64,000 nucleotides of DNA from Hybos culiciformis. Lineage: Eukaryota; Arthropoda; Insecta; Diptera; Hybotidae. Under the pieces are notes generated by a model that was not told the origin of the DNA, searched no databases, and saw only the letters and a list, made by a program, of their open reading frames with translations. Positions 38,501 through 51,791 of this stretch are shown here, one piece after another. Made by a program: the position numbers and the translations under genes. The stretch covers positions 60,159,834 through 60,223,833 of the forward strand of contig OZ023273.1 of the NCBI GenBank assembly GCA_964007475.1, in the 5' to 3' direction. Numbering within the stretch: position 1 is the first letter of the stretch; each line of letters opens with the position of its first letter.

Positions 38501-38754
38501 TTTATTTAAAATTTTCAATTTTTTCAATTTTTTTAATATGTAAGTCCTATTCGAATTCGGATTGATTCGAAAGTTTTTTCGATTCTATTATAAAATGGTA
38601 TTATGTAAATCGAAAGTAAAAATGTTTTATTCGAATAAAAAAATGTCAATATCATCTGTTTGTTGTTTGTTTTGATTTTATTTTTAAAATTGTTTGAAAA
38701 TTTTAAATAAAAAAACAAAGTGTTTTTTTTCCTAAAGTTAAATAATAAATTTTT
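32513..38754. other. Gene-free AT-rich stretch with microsatellite
   Basis: Contains a (TA)13 run at 32865-32890 and a small duplicated GTAGAATGTGTAT at about 36200. Around 38244-38640 there is a block of self-similar ATTCGAATTCGGATT and TTATGTAA(A/C)TCGA motifs, starting with GGGGGGTTATTATGTAACTC, that looks like one end of an old TIR element; the other end was not found. No host gene is recognised. Confidence 0.5.
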
Positions 38755-39521
38755 GGCGATAATGCCCCGTTTCCTTGAAACTCTCAGGATGCCCAAACTC
38801 CCAAAACTGAAATCAGTTCTTGGGGCAAAGGCCCCGTTTCGGAGATAGGGCCCCCAGAAGTTTTCATACATTTTTGGAAAATTTTTTCTTGTGCCCGATT
38901 TGCCCTATTTTCGGGTAGGTGATAGAGGCGGTCCCTAAAATGTTAAATCCGATAGGGTTTTTGCGGGAAGGCCTCCATTTTGGAGTTATGGCCCTTCAAA
39001 ATTTTCATACGTTACTTCATACGTTTTTTAAACAGAACTTTGACGAGAAATTAATTTTTCAAAAAGCGGTGTGGAGGGGGCGGGGCAGCATGCTGGCGGT
39101 CAGTGGGATTTGACCGCCCCCCCCCCCACCCGTTTTTTGAAAAATTAATTTCTCGTCAAAGTTCTATTTAAAATTTTTTGTGAAAAGGCTCATTCAATGT
39201 ACAAAAAGTTTAAAAAACGTATTTCATATGAAGTAACGTATGAAAATTTTGAAGGGTCATAACTCCGAAATAGAGGCCTTCCCGCAAAAACCCTCGAATT
39301 TAACATTTTAGGAACCGCCTCTATTACCTACCCGAAAATAGGGCAAATCGGGCACAAAAAATTTTCCATACAAAAATGTATGAAAATTTTGGGGGGCTCT
39401 ATCTCCGAAACGGGGCCTTTGCCCCAAGAACTGATTTCAGTTTTGCGAGTTTGGTCTCCGCCTCTACCCCCCTCCAAGTTTCAGCCCATTCTGAGAGTTT
39501 CAAGGAAACGGCAGTTTAGCC
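38755..39521. mobile_element. Full-length GC-rich foldback element, 8-bp TSD
   Basis: Two long inverted arms meet at a GC-rich centre (about 39070-39130, CCGCCCCCCCCCCCCAC). The arms carry CCGTTTCCTTGAAACTCTCA, ACTGAAATCAGTTCTTGGGG, CGGAGATAGGGCCCCC and AACTTTGACGAGAAATTAAT in forward, then inverted order. The ends GGC(G/T)A(T/A)A are flanked by AAATTTTT on both sides (38747-38754 and 39522-39529). An 8-bp duplication suits hAT or P-type elements, but the flank is AT-rich so chance is possible. A 100-nt stretch is missing from the left arm near 38790. It is the best preserved member of its family here. Confidence 0.78.
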
Positions 39522-42500
39522 AAATTTTTAATTAATGGATAGTGTTTGACTTCAAATACATTTTGGAAGAAATTTTTTTTTTGTTTTACTTTTTTAACAG
39601 CATTTAACAAAAATTTATTTAAAACTAATTAAATTATAAGTAGATAAGGTACTACAAATAACAGATAAAATCGAAAATATTTCTTGAAAATAACGTAGAA
39701 ATAATAGATCATCACCTGATACCATTAATTAGGTGATTTGACACGATTATCAGTAAGATAAGACTAATCACAAAAATTAATAATATACTGTTCTTAAAAA
39801 AGATACACAACGTCTTACGAATGTTACATAAAAAGAAATATTAGATATTACCTAGAACGAGACAATTGATGAGATAAAATAATAATATCCAAATAACATA
39901 AGCCCATATATGTATTTCAATTTGGACAATTTGGTTTATTGAATTTAAGTTAAGTAGGTTTGAAAGAAAAATCAGTTCAGAAATATTCATTATAAAATTT
40001 AGATAATGCATGTTTTTAAGGATATAAAAGATTATCAGTTTCAAAGAACAATTCTTCAGCTCTTTTTTTGAAGGTACCAGTAAAACGAAATAAAATACTC
40101 TTTGAATTTAAAAATTCTACACATTTGAGTAGCAACACTATTTTTTATATGGCAATACTAATTATATTTGTTTTTTTATGAAGTGCCAATGAATGCAATC
40201 ATCTTAAGTTTTATTTAATTAATAATTATTAAAATTTTGTTCATTTGTATTATAAAATAAATAATTTACTTTTGCTATTTCAAAATTATGACTCATAATT
40301 TTTACAATACTTTCCATATAGATGTTCATAATTATCAGTGTATTGATAGTATATTTTATTTTGTTTTATTAACAAAGTGATACCTTTTTAGTATTCTTAA
40401 TTAATGATAATACATACTTAATATTAGAAGTTAGAATCCACCGATAAAGGCTATGTAATTCAATTACGATTTCAAGTTTAATATGTTTAAAAAAAATTTT
40501 TGATGTCATACCGATAAAGGTTCATAGTACACCTACTACTTCGGAAATAATTTCTTAAATGCTGACGCCACTTCAGTTTTTCACACGTAAGTAGTTTCTT
40601 TCTGTGAGAGTTCTAGTTTTAACTTGAAGTGGAGACAAGTGTAAGGCCTAGAATTGTAATGATAAAATTCTTGGTTAGAAAACTGGCACTGGAGAAAAAT
40701 TTCAAGAGTTCCACAATCCGAATATGAAATATGAATATTTTTTTTTGCTCTCGAAGATTAGATTTATTTAAATATGCTTTGATTAATAAATTCAATTATA
40801 TGCTAACAACTACGCGTAAAAGATTCAATACCTAATTAAAAGTGTTCTAAACAGATGTTATTTAAAATAATTGAATTAAAATAAATTAGGTAAAAAAGAA
40901 AATAATACGCCATAGTTATACACAGTTAAAGGAAGAATGAAATAACTAAATTGATTTAATAATCATTAATTTGACATCAATTTTCATCATTAGAACTAAT
41001 TTTTTGTTTCATTTCTCCTATTTATTATTGTGATGAAGTCCTAGATTATGAATACTGTAATATCTACATACATAGTATACATTATATAGGAATTTTATAT
41101 TTGTTTTAATAATCTTGTAGTAAAATTATTTTAATAAGATCTTTCTGATATTTTTTTTTTAAGTTGAATTATAATGAAAAATTTAAATATTGTATTCTAA
41201 AAAACCGCATGTGCTTTTACAGAAAAATAAATTTCTTTTGTTTTATGCGGTTTTGAACTTAAATTTGTGTGCAATAATTTATTTTATTTTAATTTTATAA
41301 ATAATTCGATGTTTCTTCGATTTCAAGATCACTATGTAAAATCTGTTTATTAGAAGAAACCGAACTCATATAATAATTGTATCCTTCAGCATTTTTAGAA
41401 TCACAAATAATTATCGTCGTCGCTGAATTTTAAACACAGATTTTAAATATCATTATTCATTTCAAATCTAAAAAACACCTAATTTCAACCTTTAATCCAG
41501 TTTTTTATTTGTCAGTGAAAGTAAAAAATTTGAGTATTTTAGATAAGATAAATTAAAAAAGTATAAAAAAATTAAATTATCGTTATTATAATATTTCATT
41601 CGACTAATATTTTTTTGTTTCAAGAATTTAAAGATTTTGTTGGCCATTTTTTTAAAATAAAACCTTCATTTAAGCGCCAATCGCGTAATGTTGGTTTTGC
41701 AACGATGAAATTCAAATGTTTTTTTTCATTTAAATTGCAACAGTTTTTTAATTCCAAAAAAAAAAAAAATTAGAATTGCAAATACCTATGCATTTTCCAA
41801 TTTTCTTTTTGAAGCAACAAGGTATACATGAATGAAATATATTCTTTTTTATATGCTTAAAATATATTATTATTATTATTATTATGTACATTACATACAT
41901 ATATATTATTTATTTTATTTTTAATTTTTTTTTGGCATTAAACTGATGCCCCATGACAATTTTTATTTATGTTGTATATTTTTAAAACATTATATTTGAA
42001 AAAAAAAAAAAATAAATAAATAAATAAAAAATTAAAACATAATATCCACAAACAAGTGCGATTATTTTTTGTTCGAATTAAAAAAAAACAAAATTCTACA
42101 TTCTTTTACTGTTGTTATAATATACATATACATACATTAACATTAATATTTTCATAAAATCGTGAATATTTTAATAACAATTTTTTTTTTTGACCGCGAA
42201 AATGAGAATTTTCAAAATTAAAAAAAAAAAATGTTGTCGCTCGCTTAGTCGGAAAATTTTTTTTTCTTTTTATAAATATTTGTGAAAGAAATTTTTTTTT
42301 CTAATTCATTTATATTTTAAAGAATTATTTTTCAAAAAAAAAAAAAAAAAAAAACTTTTAATTATTAACCGTCAAGTTGATCGCACGATAGACATTAAAA
42401 GACTAAAAAGTCACCTGAGAGCTTTTTTTTATTCGTGCGATTTTTTGTTTTACAATGTAAGAAAAAAAAAGTTTAAGTATGATATTATTTTTATGTATAT

Positions 42501-43364
42501 TATAGAGAAGATAGAAAAATCTTATTTTAGATAATATGTTTATTTTTGTTTCTGATATACTTTTATTTTTTTTTATTTTTATTTTTTTTTGATGATTTCA
42601 TTACTATGAGGTCGACAGCAATTATATTGCTGTCGGTGAGTTTTCAATTGATACAAAATTAGTGTCAAACTATATTATGTTAGGTATATACATTTGTGCG
42701 TATATAAAAAATAATTAGGTAGAAAGAAACATAATTTTATAAATTTTTTTTTTAGTTTTTGTTTGATAATGATAAATTTTTAATTATCATTATCGTTAGG
42801 AAATTTTTCTGATATTAAGATTTGTAATAATATCTACAAATGCTACAAATGCTATCGCATTAAAGATTTGTTTCTTCTTTTTTAAGCACATCATATAAAG
42901 CATTTGTTGGACTCGGTTCTCATATTATGTTAACGTAAAGGTTTTTTACCTTTTTTTTAAAATTACATTAAAAAAAAAATACATTAAAATACATTAAAAA
43001 ATACATTAAAAATTAAAAATACATTAAAAAAAAAAAAGAATTTGTTTTAATAGAATATGCATTCTAGTGCATAAAAAATTTAAGATCATAACCTAGGTCC
43101 TTGGTGTTTAATCAAGAATCGTCGAATCAGTTTCTTTTATACTATATAGATATTTTAATTTTTTTTTATAAAACTTATTTTAATTAAAAAACATTAAAAT
43201 TATAGTATTTTTTGAAATTATCAGTCAGTTATAAAAATATCAATATTAAAATAATGTCATTAAATACGACAAAATAGAGCGCAAAAAAACCATTCAACGA
43301 TCCTATATTCCACTATAATATGAAGAATTTTTGTTTGATGGATCCTATGACCTTATTTTCCCAC
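39522..43364. other. Gene-free AT-rich stretch
   Basis: Contains a (TTA)n run near 41865-41884, long A runs, a 10-bp perfect-stem hairpin at 42613-42635 (CGACAGCAAT / ATTGCTGTCG) and ATACATTAAAA tandem copies at 42965-43030. No gene is recognised. Confidence 0.5.
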
Positions 43365-44333
43365 GGGCTCCATGAATTTTGACCGCATGAATTATGACCG
43401 CGACTGGCGGTCAAAATTCATTTTCAAAATGAATTTTGACCGCGCCTCAATTTAGAAAACAAATGAATTTTGACCGCTACAAAATGTGCGGACAAAATTC
43501 ATTTTTAAAATGAATTTTGGCCGCAACTCAATTTAGTAAAAAAATGAATTTTGACCGCGGCAAAATGTGCGGACAAAATTCATTTTCAAAATGAATTTTG
43601 GCCGCGACTCTATGTAGAAAAAAAAAAGAATTTTGACCGAATGACCGCGGCAAAATTTGCGGCTGTATTATGCAGAAATAGTTTCATCAAAAATATAACT
43701 TAACAAATATTGTAATTAAAAACAGCTTTTTCATACATTTTGTACTGCATCCTTTTGGAAAAGGCCTAAAATAATTTTTAAAACAACACTATTTATCGTA
43801 TGTGAGTAAAAAAGATAAAATATTTGTGGGGTAGACACAAGGGGAAGGGGGGCAGCAGGGCGGCGGGCGGGAGGTTGGTCAGTGGGATTTGCGGCTGGCG
43901 CCCTTGCCCTTTTGCTTAGAACACAATATTTTATCGGAGGGTTGATTTCATTTTTCAAAATAAGTCATTTAAAATGAATTGTATCTTCTCCATAACTTTT
44001 GTGCATAATACTCGCGTTCCCGGCAAGAACTCAATTTAAAAAAAATGAATTTTGACCGCGGCAAAATGTGCGGACAAAATTCATTTTCAAAATGAATTTT
44101 GGCCGTGACTCAATTTATAAAAAAATGAATTTTGACCGCGAGAAAATGTGCGGGCAAAATTCATTTTCAAAATGAATTTTGACCGCGACTCAATTTATAA
44201 ATAAAATGAATTGTGACCGCGCGGTCAGAAGACATTTTGTTGCGCGGACAAAATTCATTTTAAAAATGAATTTTGCCCGCCCATACAAACTTTTTCCGCG
44301 GTCATAATTCATGCGGTCATAATTCAGTGCCCC
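43365..44333. mobile_element. TIR element built of tandem hairpin units
   Basis: The ends are inverted repeats containing GACCGCATGAATTATGACCG. Inside are about three units on the left and three on the right, of roughly 80 bp. Each has the form TGAATTTTGACCGCGGCAAA, then ATGTGCGGAC, then the palindrome AAAATTCATTTT-c-AAAATGAATTTT, then GGCCGCGACTCAATTTA. Each unit can fold back on itself. The arrays are separated at 43660-44020 by other sequence that includes a GC-rich block (GGTTGGTCAGTGGGATTTGC) shared with the foldback family. No transposase and no clear target duplication were found. Confidence 0.8.
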
Positions 44334-44478
44334 AACTTAAATATCTAATAATTATAAATCTTTTTTAATTTAAAAGATTTCATAAGATTAATAAGCAAGT
44401 ACATATTAACCAAGGAAACAAATTTTATAATTTGGTTCAGAAATGATTCGAACCGGAATTCTTACTATTCCTACTGAA

Positions 44479-44520
44479 AGCATAGCATAGTAAGCTATAG
44501 CATAGCATAGTAAGCTAGTA
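44479..44520. repeat. Short tandem duplication
   Basis: GCATAGCATAGTAAGCTATA followed by a near copy, two units of about 20 bp. Confidence 0.7.
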
Positions 44521-44714
44521 AACAAATACTATATATTATAAATATTACTTACATAAATATCGTTTTATTATTACAATATGTAAAAAGAATATTATTTTAT
44601 TCAAGTGTTTTAGTCAAGTTGAGATCTATCGACTTGATTGCGATCAAATTTGCTTATCATGAGTACAACGCAAGATATTTATATATAAATATATAGTATA
44701 CCTATATCATATGT

Positions 44715-44950
44715 CAGGGGTGCTCAAAGGTTTTGTGTGGTGAGCCGCATGTTCGAAAATCGTAAAATACTGTAGAGCCGAAAAATTTTCAATGCAAACT
44801 TAAATTCAAATTTTATTATAATAATAAATATGTGCACAAAAATCTGAAAAATTATAAGAAAATTATATAATAAAATACAAAATTTCAGTTAAACTTAATA
44901 ATTTATTGAGCCACAAAAAAATTTCATGAGCCGCAGTTTGGGCTTGTCTG
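44715..44950. mobile_element. hAT MITE with perfect 8-bp TSD
   Basis: 236 bp from CAGGGGTGCTCAAAGG to CAGTTTGGGCTTGTCTG, with TCATATGT directly repeated on both sides (44707-44714 and 44951-44958). CAG...CTG ends with an 8-bp duplication mark it as hAT. GAGCCGCATG and CATGAGCCGCAG are the clearest inner inverted blocks. No coding content. Confidence 0.85.
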
Positions 44951-45138
44951 TCATATGTTATCTAGGAATTGTAAATATAATAGATTTCAAAATAATAGAT
45001 TTCGGCAAAATTAGAAATGCTTTAAACATGTGTACAGTGCATTCCAATTACTTTGTCCATTAAACGATTAAAGTATATGAATCTTAATTTTGAATGTATT
45101 TATTCAAGCATCTCAGGCTAAGTAGTTTTGCCGGAGTA

Positions 45139-45401
45139 AATTCTGTGGCAAAAAGGAATAGCAGCATAAGTCCAAAAAAGCGATTCTTCAGGAGAGCAAT
45201 TTAAAGCCATTTTTCCATATGTAAAATTATGTCAAAACGAGATTATGCTGTTATGGAATAAGGAATATTTCAGTAAATAATTGAGCGATTATTCCAAAAA
45301 ATTGACAGAATAGAAAAAAGAACACGTGGAAAAAGATGGCATTAATAACTCGATTTCGACATAACTCGACATATGCCCTTATTTCTTATTGCCACAGAAT
45401 T
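45139..45401. mobile_element. Small MITE-like inverted repeat AATTCTGTGGCAA
   Basis: AATTCTGTGGCAAAAAGGAA at the left and its near complement TTATTGCCACAGAATT at the right enclose about 260 bp. A clear target duplication is not visible, so the exact borders are uncertain. Confidence 0.55.
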
Positions 45402-45533
45402 ATTAACAAAACAAATTATGTTGTTTGTCATTAGACACATAATCAAGTTATGTGAACATGTTAGAATTCATTGAAAATTCATTGATTAAATTTATACAAA
45501 AAAATCCGATGTTTTGCTATATTTTACACAAAT

Positions 45534-45786
45534 CGTCTATCTAGTTCTTAAGTGCCGTATACGCATTTTGGCACTTTTGGAGTTAGGGATTGCTTCATAC
45601 TAACTCGAAGGCGATCTTTCGAACGCTCTTCTCGAAATTTCAATAGCTCCTTCCGTTCTCGAGATATTTTTCTCCTATTTGACGTATATGCTAAATTGGA
45701 ACCAATTGTTTGAGTCTTACAACTTCAAACTCAATTTGCTAAAAATACGAAAAATGCGTATACGGCATTTAAGAACTAGATAGACG
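45534..45786. mobile_element. MITE with about 35-bp TIRs
   Basis: The left end CGTCTATCTAGTTCTTAAGT continues GCCGTATACGCATTTT. The right end is the same inverted, with one change in the outer 36 bp. AAAT flanks both sides (45530-45533 and 45787-45790), a possible 4-bp duplication. 253 bp, no coding content. High TIR identity suggests a fairly recent copy. Confidence 0.75.
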
Positions 45787-48700
45787 AAATATAATATACA
45801 CAGCTAATATGTAAGGTTGTTAATAAGTTCATACAACTTTTTTTACTATGAAAATAACAGTTGTCGGTAAGCTCCATTTAATGGTATATATTTTAATTAG
45901 ATTTACGATCATTTGACTATGAATATGAAATGGAGTTAATTATTTTTCACAGGGAAAAAGTTATGAAAGTTATATGAACTTATTCGTCTGTGCTTGCCTG
46001 TGTACATTATATTTGTCTGTGATTACATATACATAATAAATTTGAGTTATATTTTTCAATTACTTTTAAGATGTCATGTTTTAATACTCATATCGTAATA
46101 AAAAATTTAGAAAAACTTCCCAAGATTCTTCATTTTATATCGATAATGTATGTGTCTTCGTCAGTGTTAAATGTTTTCAAATACTTACGGTTTACGACTT
46201 TCTCAATTTTTCTAAATTTCCATTCGAACAAAAAGGACCTAAATAGTAGACAAGACAATGTAAATACTTAATTTTAATGGAGGAAGGTAAGAAATATGTT
46301 ATTTTCAAATTACTAAAAATCATATATGTATACAATTCTTTTATTATAAATGTTTTTTTTTTGCAGACAATATAATATTATAAATGTTGTATATTATATA
46401 ATAATGGTTATTATTTTTTTATATAAATACTTAATAGAAAATAATATTATTATATGATTATTATTAAAATGTAAATTGTTTACATTTTCTTTTTAATTTT
46501 AAGTTTTTGAAATTTCGAAGTGAATAGTAGTTCTTAGTGCACACTACTTATTTTGTTCTTTTTATTGTTATAGAAGTGGAAAAATAAAAATTTTATCCAA
46601 AACCGTTTTGAACAAATAATATAAAATAAAAAATACTTAACATAAAGAATTTAAAGTTTCCGTTCATTTACATTAAACTGGCTTATCTTTACAAAAATTA
46701 ATAATGAAGTGAATGCTTCGAATAATAACAGAATAATATTTAATGTATGACTAATTCTGTTCAAGAGATATTAGATATATAACTGAAGATTATTAATTTA
46801 TAATAATTTTTAAGTTTTTATTTTTTTTATATCCAAATGCTCTAAATGCTTTTTCAAAAATATTTTCTTTGTAATCACTTCATAAACGGAAAATTTATTA
46901 ACAATATTTGAAATAAGTATTTAAAATTCGTTAGCTAAATTTTTAAATAATAATAAATGCAAAATTTGATATTTTTATATTTTAACAGAATTAAATAAAA
47001 GTTTTTTTTTTAAATAATATTACAGATATTGCTATTATTTTAAAAATTTTCATTTGCACTTAATAATAAATTTTCGAAATTCGTAAACTTATTAGAAAAA
47101 TATATCTGTTCATATTTTTTTTTGTGAACTATTTTAATTTTAATTATTTTTTTTGCCTATATATAAAACTATTTGGTGAAACCAATGTTTTTCTTAAATT
47201 ATTTATTTATTTCTAAATTGAATTTTTTTTTTTTTACAAAATTCTTAAGATTTTCTTTTAAGCTTGAAAATTATTTCAAAAAATGTATAAAGAATAATTT
47301 TTGTTAAAAATTCAAAATATACTAATGTTATTTCTTTTTTTTAATAATAAAAAAGTGTTTTAATCAACCCAGGTTTTTAAATATTTTTTTTTAAGAAAAA
47401 CTCCTAAAGAAAGTGAAAACTTTTGACTTTCAAATATTTCGAATTTGAAACATTTTAATATTTATAATTAACTCCTTAACTCTCCCAGAAAACATAAAAA
47501 AAATATAATAATTATTGTCAGCCAGCGTATCTAGTGTGAACACTTAAATAATCGGAATATTGTATTGTAATAAGATCATTAGAAAAACGAATTTTTGAAA
47601 TAACTTTCAGCTACAATAGTAATCTTGATTGAAATATTTAGTTTTTTACATTGTTTATTTTAAAATTATATAATTATATTATCCTTCGATTTTACACTCG
47701 AACTAATAAGATCCTATGGAACTTATATTGTTCAAATTTACATAAATTATTTTTTAATCTTGTGTGTTACTGATCCAAATAATTAATATTAATTTTAAGC
47801 AGTCTAGCGCGAATTATCACTTTATTGCATAAAAACTAATGAAGCAATTGATTATTTCCTATTAATATAATTTAAAATCAATACTGAAAAAAAAAAACAA
47901 CAGACCCCAATATTTATAGTACATAATTGCATAATTCAAGGCTTGACAAAGAACGTTTCAATTTTTTTACAAAAAAACTTCTGAAATTAAACATAAATAT
48001 GTATATTTATTACTACGTAATGAGCATAAAAACACTTTACTTATAAAGTGGTTAACATAAGATATGAAAAACTAGCTTTTAACTCTTTTTACTTGAGCGT
48101 GCGTAAGCCACTTTTAGTGTTTATAGCCAAAATAATAAAAATAATAGTTTAAGCTTTAAATTTTAAGGAACCGATAATTTGACATGTGCGAAGGTGGAAC
48201 TATTTATTGATGTGACTAGAGAAAATAAAAAATAAAAAACTCGAAAAATAATGTGAAGTAATTTGAAAGATACTTATTGTAAGTAGAAACAAACGTGACT
48301 TCTTAAGACTTATTTTTTTTGCATTAATTTAGTAGCACCTTACAAAAAAGTGGGGTTACAGTAGAAACATTTTATGAAAAAAAAAGTTCAAAACAGAATA
48401 ATCTCAATAGTTTGAAAGTATTTAATAAATTAAAAACTAAATTTGTTTGCAAGGAAGAAAAATGTTGAACTATTAGACTTGAAACTAACATTTATGTAGA
48501 CTTCATTAAACGGTAAATTTTCAGAATTTGCTTAAATAAATTTATAGCTAAACGTTAATTCTGTTCAAATTATTCTTCCAAGCATTTTATTTCAATCACT
48601 TTTAATTTAAAAAGTACACCGTTCACTTCATACATAATTAAAGTTTTTTGAACATTTTGCTAGATTATTTTTAAATTCAATACTAATAACGACTAACAAA

Positions 48701-49897
48701 TGGAAACCCAATTTTAGCAACAATTTTTTTTAGTACTGGCCCTAACTCTATGAATCAAACAAATATCCAAAAATGTTCAGTTCAGTGATAAAATGAACAG
48801 TTTATTAAAGCAAAATAATAAAGTTAAATAAAAGTAATAGAGCTTAAAAAAGTACCAAAAATTAATGATAACTTAAAATTCTTTTATTTTAATAAAATAT
48901 AAATTAGTTTTTCTTAATTTTTTCCGGTGAGACATGAGTCTTAAATATTGTTATTTTTTAGAAGAATGCAGCAGTCTTTTTTAATTAATTTTTTTCAAAA
49001 GGCATTTTTAAATTCGATGATATAAAAAATTACAAATTTTAAACAACGTAGCGAAATATGTACATATTTTCATATTAGTATGTTAATGAATGCATAAAAA
49101 TATAAATTTGTGATAAACACAAAGAAAATAATTTTGCAATTGCTTTCGCGCTAGAATTTAAATAATTATAAAAATTTTCCTGATTAGGTTTAAAAATAAT
49201 TATTTAAATTCATTCTCATAAAACAATTCTGTACTTCAGTTTATTATATTTATTATAATTTCGAATACATCAGCAATGTTTCCTACCAAACACCGTGAGT
49301 TATTTTTTGACCTCTTTTCAGAGAACTTAGCAATATACATATAATTTTGAATCTTGTTTTGATCCATACTATTAAAAAAAATTTAAAACATTATGATTTA
49401 TAATTAAATATTTTAAAGAAATGCTTTAAGATTACTAACTAAGACTTTTTTTCAGTAATTTATAAAATTGAAAAATGTTACCAAGAATAGTAATTACAGT
49501 TCATTTTTGAGTGCATTATTTTTAATATATTTAAATTTTTCAACTCAAGTCACAAAAATTAAAAAAATACAATAACCGTCAAACTATGTATTGAAAAGCT
49601 TAAATTCTTTTTTATTATCTTTCAATTTTTGAATTATTTTATAAACTGTATGTATGTGCAATGAGCAAAAATAAAATTTAAATTGAATACCTACAAAAAT
49701 ATTGCACTCTGAACATCAATAAAATGTTGTAAGGTTCGATTTTTAAAAAACAGAATATATTGCTAAAACAAAATGACAGTAGTCTTTATCACAATATCTT
49801 TAAAGTAATTAAGAACAAAACCAATAGGAACAAAAAGAAAGCTGCATATATTTGGCATATTAAATACCATAAAATTCAATATGAAAATTATTTTTAT
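45787..49897. other. Gene-free AT-rich stretch, mats 3' side
   Basis: No exon or bounded repeat is recognised. The part next to 49897 will include the mats 3' UTR; an AATAAA on the minus strand at 49616-49611 is one possible end. Confidence 0.5.
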
Positions 49898-51791
49898 TTA
49901 AAGTTGCCTCTCATCTCTAGCAGTTAATTTATCGATTAATTCTTGTAATGGTGCTAGTTCCCGACGATCTATTAAATTAAATTCTTGTACAAAAAGGATA
50001 AAATGCTTAAATGATGTATTCAAATGTGCTTCTTCGCCCAATCTTACAACTTCCTGAAAATGCTGATGATATGTATGGGCATAAACTCGAAACAAACGTT
50101 TTAATATTGTTTTAGCGATGTTTAAAAAATTTCTGGGAAATGGAACCCCAATTTTTGATGGAAATAACGATTCATCGTCCAATTGATCTTGGACCCATGT
50201 CATTAAATAGTCAATGTATTTAGGTGCACTACATTTAATTGGTTTTTTTACTGTAAGTCCATCAGCCCAATGATATTCATATTTTGGTCCAGCTGACATA
50301 ACACCACAAGTAACTTCAGTACAAAATTCAGTAATTGTTCCATATAACATATTTATTTGATTGAAAAAATCTACGGCTAAAAATATAAATAAATTATTAA
50401 AATAAATCAAAAAAAACTGTGTTTCAAATATTTAAAAGGCTTGGTAGGTACATATATCGCAAATGGATTTTTTTCAAGAATCTACAAAAATAAAAAATTT
50501 CCGATATTAGCTTCAACTTAAGTAATTCTCATAGCAGAAAAAATTTGAATCTTCTTATATAAACATCCAGCACATAATTATAAAAAACCATTGAGATAAG
50601 AAAGTTCTGGAACACTTTCTTTTAATAAAAGTTAAATATATTTTAAAATATTTGTACACAAACTTACTATTGACTGCTACCCACTCATTTAAATCTTCAC
50701 CTTCAGGCAAAGCAACCGCACTTCGTAAATTTCCTGATCCAAGTGTTGCTGCCGCATTTTTTAAGAGATCATATTGATGAGTACCTTCTGGTATATTTTT
50801 TTTCGGTTTAAATGTTTTGCTTGATCGAGAGCCACTGAAATAAAAATTTTAGTAACATTAAATAGGTAAAAAAAAAAAGAAATTAAAACAAATTTCTGAT
50901 TTTTAAATTTGGGCACCAAAAAAGAAAATGAAAGTTAACACCCAATAATTCAACAATGGTATCAAAATTTTAGTAGGTATCATTAGTGGTCGTAGAGGTT
51001 ACCGTATCGTAACTTGTTAAACATAGAAATTCTTGTTTTAATTTGAAAAGATAAAAGAAATCAACTTTACACCATTGGAACGACCTTTGATCATATTTGG
51101 TTTGAATCTTTAAAACCCTTTAATTAGAGGCTCATGAATTGGTAAATTAAAACGGAAGTAACCTACTTAGGTACAAGTTTAAGTTCCTATTTATTTAAAA
51201 AAAAAATATTAACATTCAAAAATATATATTTTGTGTTATCAGTCAAACGCAATTTAACACATAATAAATTTTTAAGAACTTTATATACAATGAAACCCTT
51301 TGCGGTCGATATTGACTCATCATTCTTAATTTAGTTTTACGTCTCCACTTCAGATGTTCAATAACTTCGATAACAAAAGTTCTCTTATTAGTCCACAAAT
51401 GTGAATAACTTTACTTATCATTGACGACGACGGTCTTGTGAAAAAGGAGACCATAATAATCAATAAGTCGTCTGGCAGCTATTTATTTTTTCTTTATCTT
51501 TTTTTTTGTAGTTTTAGCAATAAAAAAAAAAGAAAAGAAAACTAAGGGCACGATGAAATAAAGTGTTTATAAATCTTTCAAAGGCCAGACGTGAGATTTT
51601 CTTAAACAAATTTCATAGGTAGGTGTAGGCACTATATTTGAATGAATTTTATCAGAATATGAATGAAAATAAGTTTTTTGTTTTTGATAATAAATATTCA
51701 ATTTAAGATAACTGCGAACAAAATTAATTGAGTATTTTTTTGTTTAAATAAAAAAAAAAATTTATTCAAAAACTTACAACAAAAACTCCAT
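49898..51791 (-). CDS. mats: MOB kinase activator 1 (mats), complete coding region
   Basis: Mob1 binds and activates the NDR/LATS kinase Warts in the Hippo growth-control pathway, in the cytoplasm and at the cell cortex. Coding exons on the minus strand: 51791-51778 (ATG GAG TTT TTG TT, then GTAAGT), 50834-50668 and 50376-49898. Phases agree (2, then 1), giving 219 aa, the family length. The protein starts MEFLFGSRSSKTFKPKKNIP and contains EGTHQYDLLKNAAATLGSGN, WVAVNTVDFFNQINMLYGTI, then MSAGPKYEYHWADG, KYIDYLMTWVQDQLDDE and RVYAHTYHQHFQEV. The zinc site of the Mob fold uses the Cys pair in the EFCTEVTCGVMSAG segment and the His pair of HTYHQH; all are present. The Cys spacing is as expected, with TCGV where ESCPV or similar is common. 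The first coding exon is only 14 nt. It faces Nop56 head to head. Confidence 0.95.

Noticed and set aside
42613..42635. Hairpin as a possible microRNA precursor
   Set aside because: The 10-bp stem with a 3-nt loop is too short, and flanking sequence does not extend the pairing.
43731..43958. 75-codon minus-strand frame in a GC-rich block
   Set aside because: It lies wholly within sequence shared with the dispersed foldback family and has a proline/alanine-rich composition set by that repeat.
44440..44465. tRNA-like B box (GGTTCGAATCA) on the minus strand
   Set aside because: No A box or foldable acceptor stem at the proper distance.
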